In this document: positions 1-12,195 of the stretch, one piece after another | Position numbering within the stretch: position 1 is the stretch's first letter | Layout: each line of letters opens with the position of its first letter | Assembly (NCBI GenBank): GCA_000711775.1 | Contig: ARYC01001535.1 | Coordinates: 1 to 64,000 of the forward strand | DNA length: 64,000 nucleotides | From: Oxytricha trifallax | Lineage: Eukaryota > Ciliophora > Spirotrichea > Sporadotrichida > Oxytrichidae | Direction of reading: 5' to 3' | Notes under the pieces: generated by a model | What the model was told of the DNA's origin: nothing | What the model saw: only the letters and a program-made list of their open reading frames with translations | Databases searched by the model: none | Made by a program: the position numbers and the translations under genes

Positions 1-19
1 ATGACAAGTTCCAAATGGA

Positions 20-713
20 ATTTGCTAATGAGTATTATGCTCTTTAAAAGGCAAGTTAAATGAGTGCAGGCATATCATCTAGCTTGATGCTATTTTACTT
101 GGTAAGATCATGTAGCCTTCAGGCTTCCATTACTTGAAATGACTTACATAGAATTCTTATCTGACAATAGATGTCACAGATAAATTGGCTAGATAGTATA
201 GCAGATAGTTGAGGGGATTGAAGAGCTTCACAAGCTAGGTTATGTTCATAGAGACTTAAAGCCAGAGAATATCATGATGAACTTTCAGCCTCTTAGAGTT
301 TATATTATAGACATCAACAGAGCTTAAAAATGCAAGCCTCTGCATAAGGAAATGTATACGGCACTCCTGGATATTTCACAGAGAGAGAGGATTGGAGAGA
401 TGGAGACACTTAATGAGATATCTGGGCTCTAGCAGTAATAAAAATAGAGAGCGACATGCCAAAAAACGATTACTTTAGCTGCAGGGGTGAGAAAAATTCT
501 AAGCAAAAAATCAAACAACAGCTCGATAAAAATAAAAAAATGGAGGTCTCAGAGAACTTGCATACTCAACTATTATCAAGCCAAGCTAAGAGAATTAACA
601 AACAATCAATCAAACATCAACTTAGAAAGATAAATTCAGAGAACTGCCACATGACTCTAAGCTATGTTTGTGTGAAATATTTTAAAAACTCGCTTGTAAT
701 ACTCACTTAAAAT
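20..713 (+). pseudogene. TBE kinase-like protein, C-terminal part
   Basis: Read with TAA/TAG as Gln, the frame shows a eukaryotic protein-kinase core. QIVEGIEELHKLGYVHRDLK (about 201-260) carries the HRDxKPEN catalytic loop. YGTPGYFTERED and DIWALAVI (about 358-440) fit the activation-loop end and subdomain IX. A Lys/Gln-rich tail follows (456-710). The pieces lie in different frames, with a shift near 355 and one upstream near 65-200, and a TGA precedes DIWAL, so the copy is decayed. The DFG-equivalent position reads IID-I-N, which is unusual. TBEs are known to carry a 57-kDa zinc-finger/kinase gene. This is very likely that gene; its zinc-finger part would lie left of the window. Confidence 0.75.
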
Positions 714-785
714 ACTAATATTTAAACATTAAACCCCTACATAAACCCTATTAAAACCCTAATAAAGTATGCACTAATAGTCTAC

Positions 786-836
786 TTTTATCAATCAAAA
801 ACTCAATCAAACTACTGAAAGGGTTTTGGGGTTTTG
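786..836 (+). repeat. TBE terminal inverted repeat with telomere-like end
   Basis: The repeat contains ATCAATCAAAAACTCAATCA followed by the G4T4-like end. The same block, inverted, begins at 28690, and in direct orientation it ends at 29958. The outermost bases resemble two telomeric repeats. A 3-bp AAT follows directly. Confidence 0.85.
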
Positions 837-841
837 AATCA

Positions 842-1745
842 GTTCATCACAAATGAATATAGAGTCTATCATTCTCAATAATGTGCTTTTGCCAGTGTTA
901 GCTGTCTCATATGACCAAACACAATGAAACCTTTTTTCTTCTATTTTGATTAGGACTTGGTATTAAGCTTTAGCAATTTCTAGATAACCAAAATCTCTAA
1001 GAGTATTCTTTGTCAACATTTTTGATTCATCAAATAAGTGCTGTTTTTTATTTAAACAAATGTCTAAAGCTGTTCTCTGATTGAAACTTTAACTTTATTC
1101 ACTACTCCCAGCTATTTCAGGATTTTGTGCGTATTGTTAAACTTTTGCTTATCCTAACTAATCTAAGCGAGGGCATCATAAGTGTCACTCATATTTTTGT
1201 AGAAATACTTCTTGTAGGTCATCGAGCTGTTTCCAATGTTTTCAGCCACAAATTCTTTCATGAAGGGTTTAGAGTTTTATTTGAGGCATTTTATTTAATT
1301 GTAAGACAGTTTTTTTGCTGCAACCTTTCCATATTCAAGATACATCAACTCCAAGTTTCCATAGACATGCGACAGCCCTCATCTTAAGGTGAGGAACTCT
1401 TGCGGAGTTTTAATGTTTTAATCACTCATTTTGAGGTCCATTCTTTAAAATACCAAGTATCCCACCTCTTCTTGTTCTTGAAGTATTCCCTATTAATCCC
1501 GTTGCTATCCCTTGAAACTTTGATATGGAAATGAGTATGGTCCACAGCCTTGTCCTCGAATACGTTTACCTCCGTTATAAATGGTTAGTTTTCTTGTAAT
1601 TTATGGTGAATCTATACTGTCAACTCTTGTCCACAGCTACAATGACTTTCAAGAAAAGGTCTAGCTTGTAGTTGTAATTTCTAGTTTCTTTGACTATAAC
1701 TTTTGTATTATAATCACTACATTTTAAGGCAATTTGATCTTCTTT
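842..1745 (-). pseudogene. Rep-like replication protein relic (HUH motif plus P-loop), old virus- or plasmid-type copy
   Basis: On the minus strand a protein-like region carries HTHFH near 1524-1544, resembling the HUH metal-binding motif of rolling-circle Rep endonucleases. Downstream, near 877-905, is ANTGKSTLL, resembling the Walker A loop of SF3 helicases in viral and plasmid Rep proteins. Order and spacing (endonuclease first, helicase last) suit a Rep protein of CRESS-DNA virus or related type. The copy is broken, with several interruptions, and looks old. It is also cut at its helicase end by the TBE insertion at 836, so the remainder would lie beyond that element. A Rep-like gene of a transposon or plasmid is the main alternative. 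Confidence 0.5.
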
Positions 1746-1799
1746 TACTTAAACTTTCAGCCTTGACCTTCAATTATATTTGATTTATTAATATATAAT

Positions 1800-4700
1800 A
1801 TAATTACAGTCAAATCACTAGCCAATGCTTTAAAAGATTATAATTTTGCACAATCTACACATATTTATTACTTTTAAAGATTAATGTTGGTCACAATTAA
1901 TCTTTTTAAAATAAAATTATGATTAAGAGCACTCCTAATTAGTGGCAGTTGTAATTAAATAAATATGAATTGTATATTTCATTTTTCCATTTTCCCCATT
2001 TCAATTCTATTTTAACAATATTATTCAAACTTAATAAAATAAATAAACAATTAAACCATTGATTTTAAGCATAACTCTATTTAGTTGAATTATCTCTTCT
2101 TGTATTAAAAATCAAAGTTTTTAACCTTCTTCAATTTAATTATTTCTCTATTTTTTAAAAATTTTTAAATTATTCAAGCAATTTTTATTTAAAATATGAG
2201 GACATTTTATGCTTATATATTTAACTTGAATATATAGATGGACAAATTGCTAAATTCTTAGTTAAGATTAATTTTACTTATATTCAGCAATTTTTCATAA
2301 AATAACAATACTACAAGATTATTTATCTTTGATAGATTAATCAGCACAATTTACCCACTTTATTATTTATATTAGGTAGACACTTATTGATAAATAAATT
2401 TATATATTTTAAGGTTAACTTTTTAGACAACTAACACCGATAGATGCAAGTTTCTAAACCAATTTTAATTTACAATTATAAAAAATGTTTAGCTATTACA
2501 TTTTATTAGGGATTAATAAGATTTAAACCAAATTATATAAATAAATATCTATACTAACAAGTTATATGATTAGATTAATTAGCATTTATGTTAAAATTTA
2601 TTATTTTTAATATTTTAGAGATAATTATCATTAATAGAGCAATCCGGATATTTTAAGCATTTTCTAAATTCTTAAATTAATATCACATAAAAATTAATGA
2701 TATCAGAGCTTTCGCAATTGATTAATCTTCAATATAAACTAACAAATTTTCAGAATCGAGTGAATCATTATGAAACGTCTCTGTTTTCAAGTATTAAATT
2801 CTTGCTTATAAATTAGAGATTTCTAGTTTCTTATGCAATTTTTAATGATCTTTATTTGAATATAATTAAATCACATTTTCTCCTTAGATTGTAGAAATTA
2901 ATTAATGCAATTTAAAATTCATTAAAAATTTAAGACATTCTTAAATAAATCTTCTAATTTAATTTATATATAATGCTGAATAATAAGAATAAAAATCATA
3001 AGGTGAACTCTTTTACTTTTTTATAAGTTATTTTAATTTTTTTGAGATGAGTTTTTCATTATTCCTTATGCTTATATATAAGAATTTTTAATATTATTAG
3101 CATTTTTCTGGGTGATTTTAATGTAAGAATACTCTTTGTATTAAATTAAGTCATCGAATTATAGATTTTTTTTTTATTTTAATAGACTTATTAATCCACT
3201 TATACCTTATATTTTACAGCCAATTATTAAAGCTATGAGTTTTTTTTCTCTAAATGATAAATATCCTATCAATTTAAAATTTTAATTGGATCTTATGTAA
3301 ATTCCTTATTTTTACGATATTTTAATAAATAACGTCTAAAGTATTTCTTCTAATTTTCAAATGAGATTTAATACAAATCGATTCATTTATTTATGATTTA
3401 TTCTGTAATATACTAATTTAACCAATAAAAATAAACCTTGCATCTTATTATCATATTGAGAGAAATAATTTCGATGAATTGTTAATTTTCAATATAAATT
3501 AAATAAGGGATATTTTCTTTGGCTTTTTTCAGCATTTTTTTAAATTCATTTATTAATTGGATATAATTAATTCTACAGTAAAGGAGGAATACTGAACTTA
3601 ATATAATTCAAGATTATTAAAATTATTACTTTTATATGGTCTGCATCATAGAATAATGGACTATAAAGTAAACAAGTTAATTTAAATTGTTATAGCCTTA
3701 TTAATAATTTTAATTAAAAAATATATGGAATAAATACTACAAATACCACTATATATATATTTATATATCCATAAAACTAATTTCCTGGAAAATTAATATT
3801 TATTTTCAATAATATTTGAATAATTAATTATTGACTGCCTTATTATCTAATAAGTATTTTTATCCTCAGATAACTTAATCGATAAAAATATTGTATTTTC
3901 AAATATTTGTGAAACAAGTTTTAAATTATATTTTTAAAAAATGTTAATTCTGAAATATTAAAGTCAAAGAAAAGTTATAATATAGTTCTTATCGTTTATT
4001 GTTTCTAACATCATATAACGTCTTTTGATCATCAATATCTTAAATAATTCAAATTAAGAATTTAATAAAAATAAGTAAAAACATTGATAGAGTTAATTAA
4101 TCATATTTAAAATATTATTAATATATGAAATCAAATTAGTTTTGGCTAGCTTGATATATTCTAAGCAATTGTTTGAAATATATAATGAGTTTTTGATTTT
4201 TTAGAACCAGTAGTAAATTAACCTATAAATTTAATAAAAATTACTAAAAGATTACTTAGCCCATTTTTTTAATAGTATTTTCCTCATAGTTATTGCTTGC
4301 AGTCTAGGTATAATGTTCTTCTTTTCTATAATGAATGAAACAATCAAAAGAAATAACTTTAGTAGAGATCTCTGATATTGTCTTTAATGAATTGGACAAA
4401 TATTGCAGATTACTGAGAATATAGCTCTGACAGATCAAATGATATAATTATCGTAAAAAATTTAGGATAATTAAATTTTATTTTAATGTGTAACAAGTTA
4501 TAATTCATTCTCAGTATTCCATTTGATGAAGTTAATCTAATCATGAAATATAGCAAAGTCATAAATATGCAATTTTTATTCACTTAATTTTTTATATTAA
4601 GAGGAATTTAAATCCCCCCATTTTTTTTGTTCCTTGAAATAATAATCAGCAGAAATTTGAAAGAACACCATATTATTAAGAAACTTGGATAAGTTTAGGA

Positions 4701-4956
4701 TTATTTTAGTTTAGATAATTAAAACTATACATGATCTGATTTGAATGATTCTATTCAATGTTTATAGATAATTGATATCAAAAGAGTATATCCTTCTTTA
4801 AAAATTTAAATAATAAAGGGGATTTGTAAATTACTTAATCGATTTTACATATTAATAAATTGTTATTTCAATAAAAATTATCTGCTAACAATTTATAATG
4901 TTTTATATTTCTTATTTCCTATTTTACTAAAAGAATATTTTCTTAAATAATTTATA
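1800..4956. other. AT-rich stretch without recognisable gene
   Basis: Very AT-rich DNA with short A/T runs and TATA-like simple sequence. I see no protein-like frame, no long inverted repeat and no RNA gene. It is compatible with germline-limited DNA that is removed from the macronucleus. Confidence 0.6.
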
Positions 4957-4964
4957 ATATTTTT

Positions 4965-5457
4965 GGGGGGGGGAAGTTTCCTGCACTTTTTTTAATTTAT
5001 GTAAGATTTAATAAATTGTACATAAATTAAAAATTTTAACATTTTGTTGACCTATTAATATTAAGAAGATATTTATACATCATTTAAGTAGTTTAAGTAA
5101 ATTTAGTCTCACATTATATAGGCATGTAAAGAATAAGATAAATTGAGTCAAAATTTCAATAACAATTGGATACAATACCTGGAATTAATATGAGCACAAA
5201 TAGGACAATAAATGGTTAAGATATAAAACCAAAAAATATCAAATTAAATATGTTAAAGTTGTTGGAATCTGAAGAGAGATATTGACTAATTTATTAATAA
5301 ATTAAGTATAATTATATAAAGGAAATAGTTCGGAAGTTGGTTGAAAGTTGATATAAAGATTAATTAAAAAATTTTTAAAAAATTAAAAAAAAGTGCAGGA
5401 AACTTACCTAAAATTTTTTTTTTATCATAAAACGGTGTAGGAAACTTCCCCCCCCCC
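4965..5457. mobile_element. G-tract-capped non-autonomous element, copy 1
   Basis: A 493-bp element starts with nine G and ends with ten C, with terminal repeats GAAGTTTCCTGCAC at both ends. A second copy of this motif lies just inside the right end. The flanks read ATATTTTT (4957-4964) and ATATTTCT (5458-5465), an 8-bp target duplication with one mismatch. No coding capacity is visible. The copy at 43772-44244 has the same ends and much of the same interior. An 8-bp duplication is typical of hAT-like transposases, but no transposase of that kind is seen here. Confidence 0.8.
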
Positions 5458-5465
5458 ATATTTCT

Positions 5466-6729
5466 TTTTTGATTAAGCAAGAAAATTTAAGTATCACAAA
5501 GATTACTTATCATTTTAATAAATAATTCATTTCTGTTGGTAAGAACGTTTTTTATTAAACTAAATGAGGTATTAAGAAGTCAATTTAGGCTCTGTACATG
5601 ATGTTAATGATTGGTATGCTGCTTATTTTCGGTTTAATCTAAATTCTCCATTTCTCAATTGCTTTATTATTAGGTGGATAGATTTGATAAGTGACTCAAT
5701 CAAAGGAAAGTAAGTTAAATCTTACATATTTTCAATTAGAGTATCGAAATCGACAGAGAAAAAAGAAATTTAATTAAATATCTTTGCTACAATTCATAAT
5801 AAATTCTGATTAATAATAATGCAAAAAAAATCCCTATAACTTTTATAAAAAGAAAGCTCACAGTAAGCAGTTTATTAAATTGAGTTAAAATTGATAAATG
5901 ATAAGTCTTTTAATTAATGAATAATTCTCTAACTTGTTATTTCTATTTTCTAATACTTAAGGATTCATATTATTTAGAGTTTTTTTGAATGTTTGAAGAA
6001 TATATACATAAATAAACATAACTACAGATCGAAGGTATTTTGAATAAAATTATTTATTGCTTCATTTTTTAATTATTTAAAGGAAAAGAAATATGATTAA
6101 ACTTTGCTTAGAAAATTATTATCTGGTCAATATCATTTACTAGAAATTCACAGAAAATTTACTTTTACCAGCTTAGGTTTTCCTTTTTATCAAATAATTA
6201 ATTTAATTTATTAGAGTTATAGATTGATGCTTGTGTTTAATCACTATTATTTGTAAAAGTAACAATACTTATATAGGTCATTGCTAGAACTATTATATTA
6301 ATAGGTTTTACTTATTAATTTATAGTATTCAATAATAATTCAAGACTAACTCTAAATCTTTTTAAATATTCAAAAATCATGAAATAAAAATGAAGAAACT
6401 TAGAGAGTTAGCAAGTATTCTATAAATGAAAGCTACATAAAACATATCATATAATTTATTTTATTGCGCAAAAAAGACTTAGCAGAGGAAGATTGGAAAG
6501 TTTGAGGTATAAGCAAACCTGTTTATGGGTCTGATTATGCTGGAGAATTAAGATATTACAAAGTTATATATATTAATGAAATATTTTTTAAATAAGTAAG
6601 TGCATTTATATAAATCATTAATTAATTAATAATAATTTACCATTTTAATAAATCGAAAAGAATCATTAGAAAAGCTTAAAATAACTTTAGGAAATATCTA
6701 TCATTGTACTCCATTTATAATAATAATGT
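5466..6729. other. AT-rich stretch, nothing recognised
   Basis: Low-complexity AT-rich DNA. No convincing coding frame, repeat structure or RNA gene was seen. Confidence 0.5.
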
Positions 6730-6739
6730 GTTCACATCG

Positions 6740-7975
6740 AGGTCCCTGGGGACCCCCAATCTTAAATATCTGTTAATATATAAGGGTGAAGCCCTTTTCA
6801 CGCCAAGTGTTCAGGTCTTTTATAGATTTTCTTAGTTTTGATATTTACCAGTTTTCTCTTCTTCTTCCATCTTGATACTCCTTTCCAAAATTTTTGATTG
6901 ATAACTTTCTCTTTGTACCAGTTAGGCATAAATATGTTTGCATCTTCTTCTTTCTTGAACTTTAGTTCAATTCGATGAGTGCCCCAATTTCAATACTTTT
7001 TCGTCTGGTTTTGAACATTTAAAGTTGTTCAAGGAGTTGAAAAATTTGGTTCATAGGTTATTCAGGTCCATATCCTTTTGCCTCAACGTAAAGTATTATC
7101 ATAGTATTAACTGATGTAGATTTCTTTACATTGAGGTTGATTTCTGTGAAATCTTTAGTGTAGAAATATTTAAATTGATCCTTCTTTTCTATGTCGAGTT
7201 CATGCCAGAATTTTCTTTTTGTCCTCGCATAGTACCACTTCATTTATTAATTAGCTTAAACTGTAATGTTTTCAAGCACTCTGCCATCCATATGATAGTC
7301 GGTTATACTTAGGACTTTAAATTAAAGTTACTATTAAAGTTTCTAATTGTAAATATGAATTAGTTAAACTTTCTTCTCTGAAATGATATTCAAAGAGTTT
7401 GTTCTTAGTGGCAATAGATATATCTTAGATGTGGCCTATCTCTTATGTTTGATTGTATTTCTGAATTTTTAGAATCATAATTAATAGCCTATTGAGGTGA
7501 GATTGGTAGGCATTAAGAAACATGACTTAAGAGTCTTAGAGTTCTTCTTGAGTTAGAGGTAAGGAATCGTCAAAGACTAGATCAGTAGTGTCTCTGCATT
7601 TTTAAATTAGTGTAAAGAAGCTAGTTTCTTTAAAAGTTACTTCGTCTATAGCATTCTTGATGTTTAGCATCAAGTCTTCTTTGTTCTTCATTAGAGTTGG
7701 AAGTGAAGACAACCTCATGTTGTTCCTTTGTAATTAGATGTTATAAATATTAACATAGGATGAGGGTGAAGTTGGAAGTTCAGGCTGTTTTTAGTAGAGC
7801 TCTGAATTTGAAAAAAGAAATTTTCTGTTTAGTCTTCCTACTGTTTTATTAATCTTCTCTGTTGTCTTAAAAAAACCTGATTAATATCCTGAGAATATTT
7901 GAGTGTGAGTTATTTAAAACTCTGTAAGATTTTTCGACTCATATCAAGATCTAATTTCTATTAACTTTTTAACTT
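6740..7975 (-). pseudogene. Old mobile-element relic, possibly integrase-bearing
   Basis: This stretch is less AT-rich than its surroundings and protein-like on the minus strand when TAA/TAG are read as Gln. Near 7830-7890 the residues EKINKTVGRLNRKF resemble the stretch after the last catalytic residue of retrovirus-like integrases (a pattern such as ERxNKTxxxxLRK). The downstream pieces are Lys/Trp/Tyr-rich. The relic is clearly broken, with several interruptions, and looks old. No long terminal repeats are recognised at its edges, and I cannot assign a family. It could equally belong to another element class. Confidence 0.3.
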
Positions 7976-7979
7976 AATA

Positions 7980-9420
7980 ATATTCCATTTACCATATTAT
8001 CTGGAGAGATCTGGTTCAACTAAGAGTTATTTTGAATAAGGATGCTTATTATTTACAACGTAAAGTTTAATAATTATTTCTTTGCAATGATAACTGAATA
8101 ATCTTGAATTATATAATAAAAGGCTTGAGAAATAGTTTAGATCATGATTCTCTATCTAGCAAATAAAATTGGTAGTATATTTATATAATATTATGAATCT
8201 CATTTTTCTAGAGAGATAAATTCTATAATTATATCAATCTTAATTAAAATAAATGATATAAAAACTTGTTTTAAAACAATGTATATATTAAATATTAATA
8301 AATGATTAAATATTTTTATTGGTTATAATTTATTTTAATACAGTCAATAAATATAATGATCATTTTTCCGATGTAAATAAATAATAAATAATGACTTTAA
8401 TAATTGATTTAATAAATATAAATTTAAGAAGTTTACATATAAAAATAATTCAATTTTTTAATATATAAAAATTATTTTAAGAAAATCTATAATATGTGAT
8501 AGAGTATAATTCATTTTAAAATTGACCTTTTAGGAGTTATATTATCAAGAATTAAATAAAATTATTATTACTTGAATTATAAATAACTTATTATAAATAA
8601 TTAAAATAGAATTAAGCATAGAAGCAATAAATTAAATAGACCTATTTAAATAGAAAGAAAAAAGAACTAGGATTATTCATTTCCTACATCTTGATTAAGT
8701 TATAGTAATTCTTTCTATAAACTATGTTTAATTCTACAGATAAACTTGGTCGAGAAATGTAACAAAGTTTGGATACGCTATTGCTAAAAAGTAGACTTAA
8801 ATCACGTTGAATTATAGAGCTTACATCATTTAAATGCTAAAAATGAGCAATTTTATTTTTAAATATATATTTTATTGTTGTTATACTTGTAATATTTTTC
8901 TTACTTTATGCTTAATTATTAAAACCTTTAATTTTATTATATTTTTTACTTTATAAGATTCATTATTTATTAAATTGATAAGGGAGAATTATTTTGAAAA
9001 CAAATTGAATTAAAAATTTATCAACATTTCAATATATCATATAACAAGCTGGATAGGATTTTGATGCTTAATCTAAATTATTATTCTCGACTTGAGCAAC
9101 CCTTCTCATAAGTATTGACACTCTTCTGAATTTGATTTACCATTCATACATCCTAGCTATTTTTTTCCTTTATCTTATCATTTTTTCTCACTTTTAATCT
9201 TTTAAATTTTTGTCTTCATTAATTTAATATTCTTAATCTGTTTAAGAAAGGTTCTCTTAAATGTAACAGAGCCAAAATTGTAATTTACGATCTTATCTCA
9301 ATATGTGTGTGTTAGAATATGACCAATTTACAGTGACTTAATACTTTAATCTACTTCCTCTCATTTAATAACATATTTTCAGCTATGCTTAAATTATTAT
9401 TAGGAAATTTTAATTAATTG
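7980..9420. other. AT-rich stretch, nothing recognised
   Basis: Extremely AT-rich DNA without a supported gene, repeat pair or RNA feature. Confidence 0.5.
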
Positions 9421-9473
9421 TTAAATTTTGTTTAAGTCAAGCGCGCTTTTTAAAAGGACCAAAGAAGGCAAAG

Positions 9474-9803
9474 ATGAGATTCGAGATAGATGAGGTTTCA
9501 ATATTTATAATGCTAGACTTATTAAGAAACTCTGTATTGATTATTGATGAATATTACTTGGTCATTTTTGAAGGCTCCTATCAAACAATGCCAGAATGGA
9601 TTAGATATTAATAGTTGTGCTTAATTAATTGTGCTCACTAGATACACTCTGTCTTAAAAAGAGGAAACATGTCTCGATATTGCTTTTTGGGAAAAAGAAA
9701 TTAAATCTCCCTAATTAAGCATGTTAAAGAGTTATTGCAAATGCTAATTATAAAGCATTAGTATAATGGAAACCAAAAGGAGTATTGTAAGAACCTTTAA
9801 TGA
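9474..9803 (+). CDS. Unrecognised coding segment near a transposase fragment
   Basis: An ATG at 9474 opens a 110-codon frame to TGA at 9801 when TAA/TAG are Gln. The frame is open further upstream to at least 9430. The protein begins MRFEIDEVSIF and is rich in hydrophobic and basic residues. No domain is recognised. Directly downstream, bases 9812-9846 match, in inverted orientation, the N-terminal coding region of the transposase at 14613-14645 (shared residues NKQVD). The segment may therefore be part of a related, broken transposon rather than a host gene. Confidence 0.4.
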
Positions 9804-10703
9804 ACAATTATAAAATCTGAGAAAAATAAGTAGGTTGACAAAATTAATTAAAACTCCATTTTTTAAAATACAATTCGACTATTTTACTGAAACTTTTCAA
9901 AGATGGAGCCCTATTAAAATCAGTACAAATATAGTCCAATATATTAGTACTATATAATTTTCAAAAATATTTTATTTTCTGAGAATTGTTGCCATTTCTC
10001 CAAGTCGTTGGTTGTTTATTCTAAGTCTGTAAATTTTTCCCTTGCTTCATTCGAATTCTAATCACTATTAATGAGTAAGTATCCTATCTAATGTCGCTGT
10101 CTTCCATTTCTTTCAAGCCTACAAAATGTGGAAAGCAGGTTAATGGAATTGCAAATGCTAATGATTTTTACCCAATATATGAAGAGTAGCTGTAATTTGT
10201 CAAGAAAGGCTATTTGATTTCCCCTAATCTAAACTTTATATTTTTTGGGGTTAAAAACTTGTGAAAAATTCCAAGTGAGTGAAGCTCACTTACAGCATTA
10301 ATTGCTTTTAGTAAGTACTGTTAAATTTCCTAATTAAAAAAGATTGATATTTATAATTTATTCCAATGTTTAGTCGAAAGCTAATCTTTTAACATAAATC
10401 GCCTCGTTATCAAACATTGTCCCTTAAATTTAATCCTGAAAATACTATTTCTAATCTCGAATATGTTGTATGATTTTATACTCGTTCCAAAAGCATTGTG
10501 TATAATTTTAGACTTTGTTTAGCTTCTCATACTTTAGAGTTAATATAGCACATTCAATAGAATCAAATTTATTTTAATCTAAGCATAGTAATTTATCTTC
10601 GCATGAAAGCTCTAGCACCATTGCGATTTCATGTTTAACAGAACCAATTAATTATACTTTGAAGGTCTTTTTAGCTTTTTAAATTATGTCAATTACTTGA
10701 ATT

Positions 10704-11565
10704 GATTTACCGGGGGGGGGTCTAAGTCGGTGCAAAAAATTTTTCAAAATCCTAAGTCGGTGCAAAATATTTTTTCTCAAAAACATCAAAATCCCTAAGT
10801 CGGTGCATGATCAATTTTTGACATTATTGATATAATTTATCATCCTACCCCACATAAAAAGTATCATTATTAACTATAATTTATGTCTCAGCTTCTGAAT
10901 CGAACTCCTTCATGAAATTTCGATCATAGGACACTTATAATATTATTACAAAAATATTTTTTCTCTGTGACAGATATTTGTTTAAGTAAAATAAAAAAAT
11001 ATTATTTCATATTTTAATATCTAATTAGTCAGTAAGCAACAAATTGGGGATTTAGAACATCATAATTATTAGCAAAATTTAATGATGAATGGTCTTAACA
11101 TAAAAAATCGTACATATTGATTAGTGTATTTAGAAAAAAACAATTAATTGAGTCAATGGTTTTATGTTAAGACCATTCATCATTAAATTTTGCTAATAAT
11201 TATGATGTTCTAAATCCCCAATTTGTTGCTTACTGACTAATTAGATATTAAAATATGAAATAATATTTTTTTATTTTACTTAAACAAATATCTGTCACAG
11301 AGAAAAAATATTTTTGTAATAATATTATAAGTGTCCTATGATCGAAATTTAATGAAGGAGTTCGATTCAGAAGCTGAGACATAAATTTTAGTTAATAATG
11401 ATACATTTTTATGTGGGGTAGGATGATAAAATATATCAATAATGTCAAAAATTGATCATGCACCGACTTAGGGATTTTGATGTTTTTGAGAAAAAAAATT
11501 TTGCACCGACTTAGGATTTTGAAAAATTTTTTGCACCGACTTAGACCCCTCCCCCCCGATTTACC
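10704..11565. mobile_element. G-tract-capped foldback element with 8-bp target duplication
   Basis: An 846-bp palindromic element (10712-11557) lies between perfect 8-bp repeats GATTTACC (10704-10711 and 11558-11565). It starts with eight G and ends with seven C. Arms of roughly 400 bp are nearly perfect inverted copies around a short centre near 11120-11160. Each end holds three copies of CTAAGTCGGTGCA spaced by AT-rich DNA, probably sites for a transposase. No open frame is seen. The G cap, the 8-bp duplication and the repeated sub-terminal AAGT..TGCA motif are shared with the elements at 4965 and 43772. The near identity of the arms suggests a young insertion or ongoing correction between them. 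Confidence 0.85.
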
Positions 11566-12137
11566 AATAACATTTGTGTCTATGATTTGTAAGCTTTCGC
11601 TAGATAATTGCGATAAATCTTTAGATTACTTTTTATTTATGTTATATGAGTTTAAAGTTTAACTTTAAAATTCTTCACCATCACTGCTCTCATTTTTCTT
11701 ATGTTTTAAAGCTCGCTCTGCTTTCATGATTTAATTAAGTATCTAAAAGTATAAATAAACACAAAAACTTACGAGTTTTGAATAATCAGCAGTCAAAATT
11801 TCATGTTCCTAATGTTTACTTAAGTGTTTGAAAAGTTTTGATTTTGATGAGAAATGAGACTTTGCTTAGCCTTTGTAACAAAAAAGGCAGGTATTTTCCT
11901 CCAAGCTTTATTTATATAATTTTCCCATTTTCTCTCTCATGTACCAGATTGTACCTCTTAAGTTCAAGGGGTGTGTATACAAGTGTACATAACTAGCATT
12001 CTACAAGAGTTCTGGGCTCTTGATGATATCCTCTTACCACTTAGAATAGTATTGAGCGTATTCTCTTTCTCCCTTTTTTATTTGCTTTCCAATTTTATCT
12101 TAGCTTAGTTAGGATTCATTAATTGCAATTGAATTTA

Positions 12138-12195
12138 TTTTATCGTCTCTATCATTAAAATTACTATCACCACTCGATAGAGACGATAAACTTGA
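12138..12195. repeat. Short perfect hairpin
   Basis: TTTATCGTCTCTATC and its reverse complement GATAGAGACGATAAA are separated by about 25 bp, giving a 15-bp perfect stem. No coding context is evident. It could be the remnant of a small foldback element. Confidence 0.6.

Larger units (their letters stand above)
1..836 (+). mobile_element. TBE-type DNA transposon, end fragment
   Basis: One end of a telomere-bearing element, cut by the window start. Its terminal repeat ends at 836 with GGGTTTTGGGGTTTTG, the complement of C4A4 telomere repeats, and is followed by AAT (837-839), matching the 3-bp ANT target known for TBEs. About 50 bp of the repeat (786-836) match both ends of the short element at 28690-29958. 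Inside lies a kinase-like gene, the kind of cargo known from TBEs besides the transposase. The other end is outside the window. The insertion interrupts the Rep-like gene that starts at 842. Confidence 0.85.
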
